Shown one piece after another: positions 8,335 through 17,488 of a stretch of DNA of 64,000 nt. Within the stretch, counting starts at the first letter, position 1. The number at the start of each line of letters is the position of its first letter. The position numbers and the translations under genes were made by a program. This DNA is from Lacticaseibacillus jixianensis (lineage in GTDB: Bacteria > Bacillota > Bacilli > Lactobacillales > Lactobacillaceae): the NCBI RefSeq assembly GCF_003946485.1, contig NZ_RHOJ01000008.1, positions 24,130-88,129 on the forward strand, given 5' to 3'. Under the pieces are notes generated by a model. That model was not told the DNA's origin and made no database searches. It was given only the letters and a program-made list of their open reading frames with translations.

Positions 8335-10842
8335 TTACCCTTCAGCCAATGGCTCCTTCAGGCGGATCACCACGGTCAGTGGCTCCGTCAGCGTGCGGCA
8401 GTCGCCCAGCGCCACCGTGACCCCAGTTTGCGTCCGCGCCGCGGCCAGGGGATCGCCAAGGCGCGGGCCGACTGTCACCTGCACCGGCCGCCCCTTGCCC
8501 AAGACCGCGGCAGCCACCTCAACTGGCGCTTCGGTCAGCGGGACAAACAGCGCCAGCGGCTGCGGCTGCTCACTGCCCGCATAGGCCCCGCGCTGGGGGT
8601 GGATCGTCACTGTGATCTCGCGGCCACGCGTTTGGCCCGCGATCACTCTGGTCGCGTAGGCCCCCTGCTGATAGCTGAGGCTGGCGCCGTCGTCTTGGTA
8701 CCAAGTCAGCTGCCCATTCTGGCCTGGGTAGTACGCGATCACGCGGTCCGGCTTTTCCGCTTGCGGCGTTAGCGCCGGCTGCTGTAAGACGATAATGCTG
8801 CCGGCTTTGACGAACACCGGCAGCTGCGCCAGCGGCGTTTTCACGTCGGCATAGGTGCGGCCCCCAGTCAGCTGCGCATTGGTCCAGAAGTCAAACCACT
8901 GGCCCGCAGGCAAGTAGAGGCTTGGCCGCCAATCGCTGCCGTCTGGCTGCAGCCGGTACGCGTCCATGATGGGCGCGACCAGGAAGGCATCGCCCAGCGC
9001 AAACTGATCGTCCAGCGCACGGCCCAGCGTGTATGGGCTTTGCTCCTGCCAAAAAGTCGGCCGCACGAGCGGCGCCCCGCTGACCTGTGCCTGGTGAGCC
9101 AGCGTGTACAGATAGGGGATCAGGGCCACATGGTAGCGCACGAAGGCCCGGCAAAGGTCGGCGTAGGGCTGGCCAAACTGCAGCCCCAGCTGCTTGGGCC
9201 GCTCACCCCAGCCGTCCATCGCCAAAAAGCTCGCGGTGAAAGTCTTCCACTCCAGGTCCCGCACGTAGATCACGGGGTCGGTGCCGGCATAAATGCCATC
9301 CACGTCGGCGGTCACGTTGGGATTACCCGACAGGCCTGTGCTCAGGTAGGTGCCGATGTGCGCCCGCAAATTAGCCCAGTGGCTGCCGGCCTGATCACCG
9401 GACCACACCGTGGCACTGCGCTGCGTGCCGGCCCACCCGTCGACGGTGAGCAGATCCGGCCGCAGCCCCCGCTGGCGCATTAGCGCGCCCACCCGTTCCG
9501 TGGCGTTCAGGCCAAACGTGTAGCCTTCACCGACCCAGGCCACGTCCGTTTTTGCGGCCAGGACCCCGGCGGCCAGCTCACGGGCAAAATCCCGCTCCCC
9601 TTTTCGCGGCCGCGCAGGGTTTGCCGGCGTCAGCCCCTTTTGCGTCCACAGCCCGGTGCGGACCCCTTGTTGCTTTGCCCAGCGCACAAAGGCCGCCAGA
9701 TTGGCGAGGTCGCCGTCAAAAGAGGCCGTCTGCCCATAGCCGGCCCCGTAGCCATCGTTGGGGTAAATCGTCCCCAGCGGCATCCCCGCCTGCTGGTAGC
9801 GCAGGACCGCCGTCCGCGCGGAAAATGCCGGGTCGTGCTCCCCATTGAGGCTTTCGTGGATCGCCTGTTTGGGCATGCCATCCGGCCCGGCAGCCAAAAA
9901 AGTCACGCGTCCTGACCCGTAAACGTTGGGCACCAGTTGCTGGCCCTGCACGGTGATCGTGCCCGGCCGCTTTGCGGTATTGAACGACTCCTTGGCGATT
10001 GGCTGGTACTCCTTGTAGAATTGCCCCGGCAGCATCTCAACGCTGCCGGCCGAATCCGCCGTGACCTTGACCCAGTAATCACGATTGTAAGCGTTAAGGT
10101 GGGTCGGGTAATAGCTGGCCCACGGCAGCAGGTTCGGCGCGCCCGTCAGCTCGTGATAGCCGTGGATCAGGGCCTGCGGGGTGGCCCCTAAGATAAGATA
10201 GACGTCAAAGACCGGATCGGCGTGGTGAATGCGCACCCCGTGGTGCAGGTTGGAGAAATCATACTCGCCGGGAGTGAAGGTGTTGGCCAGCAGGCCAAAC
10301 CCAGCCGTGCTCCAGAAAAATGGCACCGGACTGGTGACCCCGCCCTGCGTCCACACGTTCTCGTTTGCGATCTTGATGATCCGATCGGTCAGCGCGACGA
10401 TCCCGTTTTGGGTGCCGCCGCCAAAAAAGGCCGCATCGCTCGCGGTCCGCACGACTTGGGTCCAGCCGGCCGCGTCAAAAGTCGGCAAGGCCAGCGTGAA
10501 CGGCTCAGCACTGCCGACTGCCCTCAGGCGCTCGGTGGCCGCGGCCAGCACCAGGCGGTACTGCCCCAGCTGCAGCGCTAGCGGCGCCCGGACCTCGTCG
10601 AAGTCGCGGCGGCCCTGGTTGATGACCAGTGGCGCGTCGTAGCGCTGCCCCGTGCCGCCCGTAGCCACCGTTTCGTCGGCGTGTTTTGCGAGCTTTAACT
10701 GGCTGGCAACGGTCGGGTGCGCCGGCCGCTCGCCGGCATAGGCCAGCAGGTGCACGAGGTGGTCGTTGACCGCCGTCAGTTCATAGTGGTGGCCAGCGTG
10801 GTCAAAGCTCACTGCCGCCGGCGTTAGGTTGATATTTTCCAT
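8335..10842 (-). CDS. Glycoside hydrolase family 31 (alpha-glycosidase type)
   Basis: An 835-residue cytoplasmic enzyme with GH31 architecture: an N-terminal beta-domain, a TIM barrel at about 240-620 and C-terminal beta-domains. The probable nucleophile is Asp433 in KTDVAWVGEGY and the acid/base Asp483 in WSGDQ. The nucleophile region differs from the WIDMNE form of classical alpha-glucosidases and resembles the branch that includes alpha-galactosidase-like and exo-alpha-glucan enzymes, so the substrate is open. No signal peptide is present. The ATG at 10842 follows GGAAGGGG; an upstream ATG lacks such a site. It lies 39 bp behind the membrane-protein gene, with a terminator-like hairpin between them. 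Confidence 0.88.
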   Translation of the reverse strand: MENINLTPAAVSFDHAGHHYELTAVNDHLVHLLAYAGERPAHPTVASQLKLAKHADETVATGGTGQRYDAPLVINQGRRDFDEVRAPLALQLGQYRLVLAAATERLRAVGSAEPFTLALPTFDAAGWTQVVRTASDAAFFGGGTQNGIVALTDRIIKIANENVWTQGGVTSPVPFFWSTAGFGLLANTFTPGEYDFSNLHHGVRIHHADPVFDVYLILGATPQALIHGYHELTGAPNLLPWASYYPTHLNAYNRDYWVKVTADSAGSVEMLPGQFYKEYQPIAKESFNTAKRPGTITVQGQQLVPNVYGSGRVTFLAAGPDGMPKQAIHESLNGEHDPAFSARTAVLRYQQAGMPLGTIYPNDGYGAGYGQTASFDGDLANLAAFVRWAKQQGVRTGLWTQKGLTPANPARPRKGERDFARELAAGVLAAKTDVAWVGEGYTFGLNATERVGALMRQRGLRPDLLTVDGWAGTQRSATVWSGDQAGSHWANLRAHIGTYLSTGLSGNPNVTADVDGIYAGTDPVIYVRDLEWKTFTASFLAMDGWGERPKQLGLQFGQPYADLCRAFVRYHVALIPYLYTLAHQAQVSGAPLVRPTFWQEQSPYTLGRALDDQFALGDAFLVAPIMDAYRLQPDGSDWRPSLYLPAGQWFDFWTNAQLTGGRTYADVKTPLAQLPVFVKAGSIIVLQQPALTPQAEKPDRVIAYYPGQNGQLTWYQDDGASLSYQQGAYATRVIAGQTRGREITVTIHPQRGAYAGSEQPQPLALFVPLTEAPVEVAAAVLGKGRPVQVTVGPRLGDPLAAARTQTGVTVALGDCRTLTEPLTVVIRLKEPLAEG

Positions 10843-10856
10843 GTCGTTCCCCTTCC

Positions 10857-10882
10857 AAAAAAGCGACTGCATAAGCAATCGC
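10857..10882 (-). terminator. Attenuator-like hairpin between membrane protein and GH31 genes
   Basis: GCGATTGC-TTAT-GCAGTCGC followed directly by T6, overlapping the stop codon of the upstream gene and ending only 14 bases before the GH31 start. It looks like an intrinsic terminator inside the operon that would lower GH31 expression relative to the upstream gene. Confidence 0.75.
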
Positions 10883-11559
10883 TAAACGTCCAAATGCCGG
10901 TGCTTCAACTTGGGAAAAACCAGCCGGTCCGCTGCGCCGATCACAAAGCCCTGGCACGTCAGCGAAAACAGGGTGCCGATGTTAATCGCGTACAGCTGGC
11001 GGGTGACCGCAAAGCAAAGCAGGCTGATCATGATCGGCGGGATGAAGGACACGGGCTGCGCGACCCCCGCGCGGCCATGCAGCCACTTGAAGCGAATGAT
11101 CTGCATAAAGTCATCGTTGGGGTGCATGATCACGTTGACCCGCTGGTACACCGAGATCGCCACGCCAATGCAGGCCAACCCGAAAATGTCCAACGCGACG
11201 CGGACGGCCAGCGGCCAGTGCGTGATCGGGGTCAGCGCTAGGACATCGGCGAAAAAGGCCACCACGTACGCAAACAGGAACATGTAAATCAAGTTGCCTA
11301 ACACGCGCCGCCACTGGAAGCGGCCGAGAAATAAAACGTTGGTCCCCGTGACTGCCACCCCTTCGACCAGCAGCACGACCAGTAGCGACCAGTGCAGGGT
11401 GTGGCTCAGGTTGACCGCCGAGGCCGTCCAAAGCGCCGACCCCAGGTTCATGCAGACCGTCAGGCCATTACCAAACCCATTGAGTAAGATCGAAAAAACG
11501 AGAAAGAAGGCGAGCTCCGCAACAGAACTGTCTTCCTCGTTAGAATGTGCAGACAACAT
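10882..11559 (-). CDS. YczE/YitT-like integral membrane protein
   Basis: A 225-residue protein with five to six predicted membrane helices. A conserved-looking glycine-rich first helix (LLNGFGNGLTVCMNLGSALW) resembles the YczE/YyaS group of uncharacterised Firmicutes membrane proteins. No catalytic motif is visible and the function is unknown. The ATG follows AAGGAGA by 8 bases. TATACT (minus strand, 11597-11592) with TTTCCA 17 bp upstream is a plausible promoter. It is the first gene of a two-gene unit with GH31. A transport role for the GH31 substrate would be speculation. Confidence 0.65.
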   Translation of the reverse strand: MLSAHSNEEDSSVAELAFFLVFSILLNGFGNGLTVCMNLGSALWTASAVNLSHTLHWSLLVVLLVEGVAVTGTNVLFLGRFQWRRVLGNLIYMFLFAYVVAFFADVLALTPITHWPLAVRVALDIFGLACIGVAISVYQRVNVIMHPNDDFMQIIRFKWLHGRAGVAQPVSFIPPIMISLLCFAVTRQLYAINIGTLFSLTCQGFVIGAADRLVFPKLKHRHLDV

Positions 11560-11660
11560 GCAACCGGTCTCCTTTTTCCCACGATGCCTTCAGTATAGCG
11601 AGCTGGCCAGGCGTTGGAAACCCTTTTCACCAGGTCGCCCGCGCCCAGCGGCCAAGCCCC

Positions 11661-13163
11661 TTAGACCACCGGATGCGCCTTCAGGAAGGCTTGCCACTGC
11701 TTGCCCACCTCGGCCGGGCGATAGCGGCTAGCCGTCGCCAGCGCGCCGCGGTGCAACTGGCGCCACAGGATCGGCGAACGCAGGAGCTTGATCACCTTTG
11801 CCGCTGCGTCCGCCTCAGCGCCGGGCCGCACCAGGTCGCCATTGACGCCTGGTGAAACCACACTGGCCGGCCCAAACTCGCAGTCGTAGGCAATGACCGG
11901 GGTGCCGGCACTCAGCGCCTCGATCAACTGCATCCCCAGCCCCTCATGGCGCGAAGGCGCCAGCAAAACGTGCGCGCCGGCATAGGTCTGCGTCAGCTTT
12001 GACCCGGTGACGTACGGGGCAAAGGTCACCGCCGCCGCCACTTTAAGCGCGGCGGCCTGCTGCTTCAGCTGCGTCAAGTACGCCGCGCTTTGGGCGTAAC
12101 CGCGCAGCACGAGAGTCGCGTCTGGCACAGCGGCTCGGACCCGGGCGAAAATGCGCAGCGCAGCCTCGACCCCCTTCTCCGGCGCCAAGCGGCCGACCAT
12201 GATCAGCACGTGCCCTGGCCGCGGGGCGTCAGCGAGCGGCGCCCTGACCGGCACTGCTGCAGTGTCGGGCACCACCACCGCTTGCACGCGCGGGTACTGC
12301 TGCATCAAGGCCGCCTGCTGCGCCTTGGTCGCCACCAGCACGCCGGTGAACTGCTCGGGATGCTCAGTCAAGACCGCGCGGTAGGCGGCGAGCAGCTGGC
12401 CCTGGACGGCGTGCGCGTCGTGGAAGACGACCCACTTCTGCTTGGCCGCCACCGCCCCCACCACGCGATCAAGGCTGCGCCGTTCGCAGAACAACCGCGC
12501 CTGGGGGTCTTTTGCCACCAGCTGGTCCAGGAAAAACTGGAACAGCTCGTCTTCGCTTGCAAACCGGTAGTTCTTGCCGTGGTAGTCAAGCAGCTGCACT
12601 AACGTCGGCGCGACTTGCCCGCCGCGGTTCATGCACACCACCACCAGCTTCGGCTTGCCGGCCGGATCCAGGTAAACGGTTCGCGCCCGGGCTCCTTGGG
12701 GATGGAAATAATCGACCGACGACTTGAAGCCGCGCCAGTCAAAATTCTCGCGGACCAACAGGTGCCCACTGCGATCCTGGTAATTAATGTCGCCCACTAA
12801 CCCCACCGTGCCCGGCATGATGTTCGCGCGGGCCAGCGGCTCTCCGTTTGCCAAAAGCAGTGAGTAGTTCGGACCAAAGCCCTGGATCTTGTAGGCTGCC
12901 AGCGGGATTTGCGCAAGTCCTCGCAGCGGCTGCTCACGGCGGGGGAACCGCGTCGCCTGCTGGAAGTAATCGTACATGTTCAGGACCTGGTCTTGCCGCA
13001 GCCCCAGCGTCTGCCGGTCGCGGTCCAAAAACCGGTTGTAGTTACGCGTCACGTAAAGGGCCGCCTCGCCCGGCAGCGCGGCGAAGACCTTTACGCGCCG
13101 CGCCTGGGCGTGCTCGGTGCCGGAGTTTAAGGCGAATATATTTTCACTGATGAAATAGTTCAT
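11661..13163 (-). CDS. GT4 glycosyltransferase, TagE/TarM-like, second of a pair
   Basis: A 500-residue cytoplasmic glycosyltransferase of GT-B fold. The N-terminal part (about 1-240) carries NSGTEHAQARR and NMYDYFQQA, matching the N-terminal domain of poly(glycerol-phosphate) alpha-glucosyltransferases and TarM. The C-terminal GT4 half shows VGRLAPEKG, PSRHEGLGMQLIEAL and the EX7E-type segment EGLGMQLIE. The expected role is alpha-glycosylation of wall teichoic acid or a surface glycoprotein using a nucleotide sugar. The start overlaps the stop of the upstream paralogue as ATGA, indicating translational coupling. Its ribosome binding site GGAGG lies in the repeat-rich end of that gene. Confidence 0.85.
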   Translation of the reverse strand: MNYFISENIFALNSGTEHAQARRVKVFAALPGEAALYVTRNYNRFLDRDRQTLGLRQDQVLNMYDYFQQATRFPRREQPLRGLAQIPLAAYKIQGFGPNYSLLLANGEPLARANIMPGTVGLVGDINYQDRSGHLLVRENFDWRGFKSSVDYFHPQGARARTVYLDPAGKPKLVVVCMNRGGQVAPTLVQLLDYHGKNYRFASEDELFQFFLDQLVAKDPQARLFCERRSLDRVVGAVAAKQKWVVFHDAHAVQGQLLAAYRAVLTEHPEQFTGVLVATKAQQAALMQQYPRVQAVVVPDTAAVPVRAPLADAPRPGHVLIMVGRLAPEKGVEAALRIFARVRAAVPDATLVLRGYAQSAAYLTQLKQQAAALKVAAAVTFAPYVTGSKLTQTYAGAHVLLAPSRHEGLGMQLIEALSAGTPVIAYDCEFGPASVVSPGVNGDLVRPGAEADAAAKVIKLLRSPILWRQLHRGALATASRYRPAEVGKQWQAFLKAHPVV

Positions 13164-14794
13164 GGCCGGTCCTCCTTCGGCTGGTCCTTCGGCTGGTCCT
13201 TCGGCTGGTCCTTCGGCTGGCGAAACCGCGAAGCGACCAGCTTGGCCGGCCAGTGGGCCTGCGCATCTTGGATCAGCTGCTGCCACTGGGTCCACACGGC
13301 GGCCGGGGCAAAGCGCCGGGCCGACGCGTACGCCCCGGTCGAATAGCGCTGCGCCAGGGCCGGATCTTGAAGGACCGCGATCATGGCCGCTGCCAGCGCC
13401 TGGTAATCACCGGCGGGCACCACCCGGCCGTTGACGCCGTCTTGCACGATCTCGTTGGGGCCGTAGTTCACGTCATAGGTAAACGCGATCAGCCCGTGAG
13501 CGATGGCCTCCATCACCGCCAAGTTGAAGCCTTCCATCCGGGAGGTCACCCCAAACAGCATTGCCTGGTTCTCCACCTGATCGATGTGAGTGGTGTAACC
13601 TTTAAGGTGCACCACGGCTTCCAAGTGTTCTGCGGCGATCACCGCCTCGACGGCGCGGCGCGCTTGATAGTCGTCGGCCGCATCGGCGTACCCGTATAGA
13701 TCCAGGGTCACCTGAGGCACGCGGCGGTGCACGATGGCCACCGCGCGCACTAGGTCATCAAGGTGCTTTTCCCAGGCGATGCGGGCAAACGCGACGATTT
13801 TACCAAACTGCCGCTGCGCCACCGGCACGCGAGGCGCGGTGAGCTGGCGCTCCGCCACGATGCCCACCGGAATCGTGAAGGCCGCGGCGCGGGCGGCAAA
13901 GCGGGCCACGACATCGCGGGTCTGCTTTGCCGTCGCCGCCACCACCGCGTCAAAGGCATCCAGGTCGTTTAGGGCGAACTCGTAATGATTGTTGAGCAGC
14001 GGGGCGGCAGGGTCTTGAGCGTTAGCCGTGTGGGCGTTGTGCAGATACAGCACGGTGTAGGCCGGGCGGCGCAGGCGCGTGATGCCCCACTCGGCAAGCT
14101 CCGCGCGGTCCAGCACAAACACGTTGGGCCGCGCTTCATCCCAATAGGCCGCGTTCAGGTCATCGAGAAAATGCTGGGTCAGCGCCTCAAGCGAGGCAAA
14201 CTGAAAGACTTGGCCGCGCCGGTCGGTCAGCCGCCAGCTCGCCAGGTGGTGACCGCCCGCATCACTGCGGCGGTATTTTTCCAGCACCGGCAGGCCATCC
14301 GGCGTCAGCCATGTCTCCATGCCAATGTGATTATCCGGCGTGTACCACTGCTGCAGGCTGACAAACCCGCGGCGGTCGTACTGCTCGACTAAGTAAAGGT
14401 TGCCAAAGTCGTCAAATTGCTCGGTCGAGTGGACCTGCCGCGTTCCCGGCCAGAAGTTGACGCGCGCCACCAGCCGGCCGGCCGCGCTCAAAAGGGCGCG
14501 CTGCTTTTCTGGTTCCATTGTGCGCGTCAACGGGCCGGCGCCGAAATCAAGGTCGGCCAGCGACACCGCTTGTTCGGATACCGCCTCGGCCCGCTGATAG
14601 TAATCAAACAGACTGATCACCTGCGCGTCCTGGACCCCCGCCGCCCGCGTGTTCACGTGCAGCATCGGGTCCCAGTCGCGAATCACCAGCCGGCAGGGCT
14701 CGCGGTGAGCATTGAACAACGCCAGCCGCTTGAGTTCGGCGTGCTCGATCCCAGACTTTTCCGCGTGCATGTTTTGATTGATGAAGAAAAACAT
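13160..14794 (-). CDS. GT4 glycosyltransferase, TagE/TarM-like, first of a pair
   Basis: A 544-residue paralogue of the next gene. The N-terminus reads KSGIEHAELKRLALFN with SLFDYYQRA, and the C-terminal GT4 domain has the donor-site region FARIAWEKHLDDL and TSRMEGFNLAVMEA. It is probably a teichoic acid or glycoprotein glucosyltransferase. The two genes may encode subunits of one heteromeric transferase, as in GtfA/GtfB-type pairs, but this is inferred only from tandem arrangement and coupling. The tail ends in four-residue repeats QPKD encoded by a 12-bp tandem repeat (13174-13221). The start has GGGAG eight bases upstream. TATAAT (minus strand, 14832-14827) is a likely -10. Confidence 0.85.
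   Translation of the reverse strand: MFFFINQNMHAEKSGIEHAELKRLALFNAHREPCRLVIRDWDPMLHVNTRAAGVQDAQVISLFDYYQRAEAVSEQAVSLADLDFGAGPLTRTMEPEKQRALLSAAGRLVARVNFWPGTRQVHSTEQFDDFGNLYLVEQYDRRGFVSLQQWYTPDNHIGMETWLTPDGLPVLEKYRRSDAGGHHLASWRLTDRRGQVFQFASLEALTQHFLDDLNAAYWDEARPNVFVLDRAELAEWGITRLRRPAYTVLYLHNAHTANAQDPAAPLLNNHYEFALNDLDAFDAVVAATAKQTRDVVARFAARAAAFTIPVGIVAERQLTAPRVPVAQRQFGKIVAFARIAWEKHLDDLVRAVAIVHRRVPQVTLDLYGYADAADDYQARRAVEAVIAAEHLEAVVHLKGYTTHIDQVENQAMLFGVTSRMEGFNLAVMEAIAHGLIAFTYDVNYGPNEIVQDGVNGRVVPAGDYQALAAAMIAVLQDPALAQRYSTGAYASARRFAPAAVWTQWQQLIQDAQAHWPAKLVASRFRQPKDQPKDQPKDQPKEDRP
13174..13221 (-). repeat. Four 12-bp tandem repeats at the 3' end of the first glycosyltransferase gene
   Basis: CCTTCGGCTGGT (plus strand) occurs four times in a row, the last with C at the final base. 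It encodes QPKD repeats. Unit length is a multiple of three, so copy-number changes keep the frame. The next, degenerate unit contains the GGAGG site of the downstream gene. Confidence 0.9.
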
Positions 14795-14897
14795 AGCCGG
14801 CTCCCTTCATGGTCCATCTTGGCCCAATTATAGGCTATTTTCCGACTGCTTTCCGCCCCAAGCGCGGGCCGGCCCGTTTTGACTTGACCGCCCCACG

Positions 14898-14931
14898 AAA
14901 AAACGGGCCCCGGCCACTTGGCCAGCTCCCG
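14898..14931 (-). terminator. Terminator of the aldo/keto reductase gene
   Basis: On the minus strand CGGG..GGCC-AAGT-GGCC..CCCG is followed by T6, placed just after the aldo/keto reductase stop. The stem has internal mismatches. Confidence 0.75.
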
Positions 14932-14945
14932 CTTGCGTGTATTAT

Positions 14946-15818
14946 TTAAAAATTGGTGGTGTCCGGGTCGGTTGCCAAACCGGCAATGCCCCGCATGCCA
15001 TCGAGCGCCTTCATGTCGCCGTCATCGATGCTGAAGTCGAACAGTTCAGTGTTTTCCTTAATGCGCTCATCATGGACCGACTTGGCCAGCGGCAGGAAGC
15101 CGTGTTGCAGCGACCAGCGCAGCAGCACCTGGGCCACGCCCTTGTGATACTTGGCGGCAATGGCGGCCAGCTGCGGATCGCCCAGCAGTTTGCCGGTGCC
15201 CAGTGGGCTGTATGCTTCATTTAAGATGTGGTGATCGGTGTTCATCTTAGTCACCGCCGGCTGGAGATCGGACGGGTTCAAGAAGACCTGGTTGACCATC
15301 GGGGCGACCGTGGCGTCCGCCAAGATCGCATCGAGGTGCGCCTGCCGGAAGTTAGAGATCCCGATGGCCCGCGCTTTACCATCCTTGTAGACCTGCTCCA
15401 TGCCGCGCCAGGTGTCCTTCAGGCTGTCCGGGTAGGAGTCGCGGAAGGCCACTGGGTTCGGCCAGTGGATCAGGTACAGGTCCACGTGATCGAGCCCCAG
15501 TTTGCGCAAGGAGTCGTCAATGGCCTTTTGGACCAAGTCAAAGCTGTGCGCATTGTTGTTGAGCTTGGTCGTGACGAACAGCTCATCGCGGCTCAGTCCA
15601 GTGGCAGCTAGCCCCGCTTTAATGCCCTCGCCAACGCTGTCCTCGTTTTGGTACATGGCCGCGGTGTCAATGTGCCGATACCCCGCCGCGATGGCCACTT
15701 CAACGCTGTGCTTGGCGACTTCGCCATCCGGCGTCTGCCAGGTGCCAAAGCCCACGATGGGGATCTTGACCCCGTTTTGCAACGTGTACGTGTCACTCAT
15801 TTTGTTAAAGTCAGACAT
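14946..15818 (-). CDS. Aldo/keto reductase
   Basis: A 290-residue NAD(P)H-dependent oxidoreductase of the AKR superfamily with a (beta/alpha)8 barrel. The catalytic tetrad is recognisable as Asp and Tyr in DTAAMYQNE, Lys in VTTKL and His in LIHWP. The cofactor-binding segment near the C-terminus is PLAKSVHDERIKEN, where most relatives have IPKS, so it is slightly atypical. The group resembles 2,5-diketo-D-gluconate reductase-like enzymes that reduce small carbonyls; the substrate is not predictable. AAGGAG six bases before the ATG at 15818 fixes the start. It is followed by its own terminator. Confidence 0.93.
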   Translation of the reverse strand: MSDFNKMSDTYTLQNGVKIPIVGFGTWQTPDGEVAKHSVEVAIAAGYRHIDTAAMYQNEDSVGEGIKAGLAATGLSRDELFVTTKLNNNAHSFDLVQKAIDDSLRKLGLDHVDLYLIHWPNPVAFRDSYPDSLKDTWRGMEQVYKDGKARAIGISNFRQAHLDAILADATVAPMVNQVFLNPSDLQPAVTKMNTDHHILNEAYSPLGTGKLLGDPQLAAIAAKYHKGVAQVLLRWSLQHGFLPLAKSVHDERIKENTELFDFSIDDGDMKALDGMRGIAGLATDPDTTNF

Positions 15819-15882
15819 GATATTCTCCTTTGAAAGTTGATTAGCCGTTCTTGATCATTTTACCAGTCGCACCGCCGCAGCG

Positions 15883-16752
15883 TCACTTCTGCCACCCCGG
15901 ATAACGGGTGATCAGCGCCTGCGTCCCCAGATCACCTTGGCCAGCATCAAGCAGCTCCTCATAAAGCGCCTTGGCCTGCTCAGTCGCGGGCAGCGCCAGC
16001 CCCATGCGGTCCGCCTCTTCTAACGCAATGCGCAGGTCTTTGACGAAGTGCTTAATGAAAAAGCCCGGCGTATAGTCCCCGGCCAGGATCCGCGGCCCGT
16101 AGTTGGTGAGGCTCCAGTTCGCGCCGCCGCCTTCGCCGACTGTGGCCAGCACCGTCTGCAGGTCCAGGCCAGCCGCCTTGGCGTACACCAGCATTTCAGC
16201 CAGGCCGGTCATGGTGCCAGCGATCATGATCTGATTGGCCATTTTGGCGTGCTGCCCCGCACCAGCTTGGCCGAAGTAGTGGCGTGTGTTGCCCATCACC
16301 GCAAACACCTTCTGCAGCTCATCGTACGCGCTGCGGTCACCGCCGACCATGATGGTCAAAGTGCCCTTTTGGGCGCCGATGTCGCCGCCTGAAACCGGGG
16401 CGTCCAGTTCACGCACCTGCGCTTTGGCCGCAGCCTGCGCAATGCGGACAGCCAGGCGCGGCTGGCTGGTGGTCATGTCCACCACGACGCTGCCGGATTT
16501 GGCTCCGGCCAGGACCCCGTTTGCCCCAAAGTAGACTTGCTCAACGTCCTGCGGAAACCCCACCATCGTGAACGTCACGTCCGCGGCCGCGGCGACCGCG
16601 CGCGGCGAGTCCGCCCACTTTGCATTATCGTCAAGCACCGCCTGCGCGTGAGCCGGCGTCCGGTTATACACCGTCACGTCATAGCCGCTTTTCAACAGAT
16701 TCTTGATGATCCCGGTCCCCATGATGCCAGTCCCAATGAATCCGAGTTTCAT
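15883..16752 (-). CDS. NAD(P)-binding beta-hydroxyacid dehydrogenase (3-hydroxyisobutyrate dehydrogenase family)
   Basis: A 289-residue dehydrogenase with an N-terminal Rossmann motif GFIGTGIMGTGI, the substrate-binding signature DAPVSGGDIGAQKGTL and the catalytic lysine in GAGQHAKMANQ. Members of this family (GarR, GlxR, YkwC-like) oxidise or reduce 3-hydroxy acids such as tartronate semialdehyde; the exact substrate is unknown. GGAGGTG precedes the ATG at 16752, which starts directly at the Rossmann fold. TATACT on the minus strand (16787-16782) is a candidate -10. It is divided from the TetR gene upstream by a terminator. Confidence 0.92.
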   Translation of the reverse strand: MKLGFIGTGIMGTGIIKNLLKSGYDVTVYNRTPAHAQAVLDDNAKWADSPRAVAAAADVTFTMVGFPQDVEQVYFGANGVLAGAKSGSVVVDMTTSQPRLAVRIAQAAAKAQVRELDAPVSGGDIGAQKGTLTIMVGGDRSAYDELQKVFAVMGNTRHYFGQAGAGQHAKMANQIMIAGTMTGLAEMLVYAKAAGLDLQTVLATVGEGGGANWSLTNYGPRILAGDYTPGFFIKHFVKDLRIALEEADRMGLALPATEQAKALYEELLDAGQGDLGTQALITRYPGWQK

Positions 16753-16794
16753 GTGCTCACCTCCTGCGTTGATCACTCTTAGTATAGCGCCACC

Positions 16795-16824
16795 AAAAAA
16801 AGTCTTCCATTTTCTGGAAGACTT
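16795..16824 (-). terminator. Terminator of the ABC/TetR operon
   Basis: AAGTCTTCCA-GAAAA-TGGAAGACTT with T7 on the minus strand, just downstream of the TetR gene. A perfect 10-bp stem. Confidence 0.93.
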
Positions 16825-16834
16825 CTTCATTGGC

Positions 16835-17479
16835 TCATGACGCCAAAAACCCGTGTTCGAGCACATCGACGTACTGCAGCACTTCGTCCACTAACCAATT
16901 GAGGTCCGCCACTTGGGCGTTCGGATGCGCGTCCAAAAACGGCTGCGCCTTTTCGCTAACGAAGCTGAGCATGCCTTGAATCAAGTCCAAGACCAGCGCG
17001 GGCGAAACGTCCGGCCGCAGCGGCATCCGGGCCAGCACCGGGGTGACCAGATCGGTGCTGGCCATCTTCATCTCGGCTTGAAGCAGCGCCTGCAGCTGCG
17101 GCTGCACCGCCTTGGGCAAATCGTGGCCGCCGTAGAGGGTCATGCCAAACCGCATCTCGTCTTTGAACTTGAGCTGCAACTGGATCTTGTAGCGCAGCGC
17201 CCGCCCGATCATGGTCTTGAGGTCTGGCGCATTTTGCCACACCGAAAAGTCCGCTGCCGCGTTTAAGCGGTCAAACACCCAGTGCGCAACGGCCAAGTAG
17301 AGGTTGGCCTTGCTGCCAAAATAGTGGAACACCAGCCCCTTAGACACTTGTGCCGCCCGGGCGATCACCTCGGTCTTGGCCGCCCGGTAGCCTTCCTCGG
17401 CGAATTCGTGCATGGCGGCGGCAAGGATCCGGGCCACTTTTGCTGGATCACGCGGCCCGGTTTTTTCAGAAGAGCGCAT
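16835..17479 (-). CDS. TetR/AcrR-family transcriptional repressor
   Basis: A 214-residue regulator with an N-terminal TetR helix-turn-helix: RILAAAMHEFAEEGYRAAKT followed by the recognition helix in VSKGLVFHYFGSKANL. The C-terminal ligand-binding domain is variable, as usual. It is the last gene of an operon with an ABC ATPase and a permease, nine bases after the permease. The ribosome binding site is GAGGTGAG. It most likely represses its own operon through the palindromes at 20043-20071 and is released by a substrate of the exporter. The ligand is unknown. Confidence 0.93.
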   Translation of the reverse strand: MRSSEKTGPRDPAKVARILAAAMHEFAEEGYRAAKTEVIARAAQVSKGLVFHYFGSKANLYLAVAHWVFDRLNAAADFSVWQNAPDLKTMIGRALRYKIQLQLKFKDEMRFGMTLYGGHDLPKAVQPQLQALLQAEMKMASTDLVTPVLARMPLRPDVSPALVLDLIQGMLSFVSEKAQPFLDAHPNAQVADLNWLVDEVLQYVDVLEHGFLAS

Positions 17480-17488
17480 GGACTCACC

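Noticed and set aside
8302..8772. 156-codon plus-strand frame after the GH1 gene
   Set aside because: Antisense to the GH31 gene and begins in the shared terminator.
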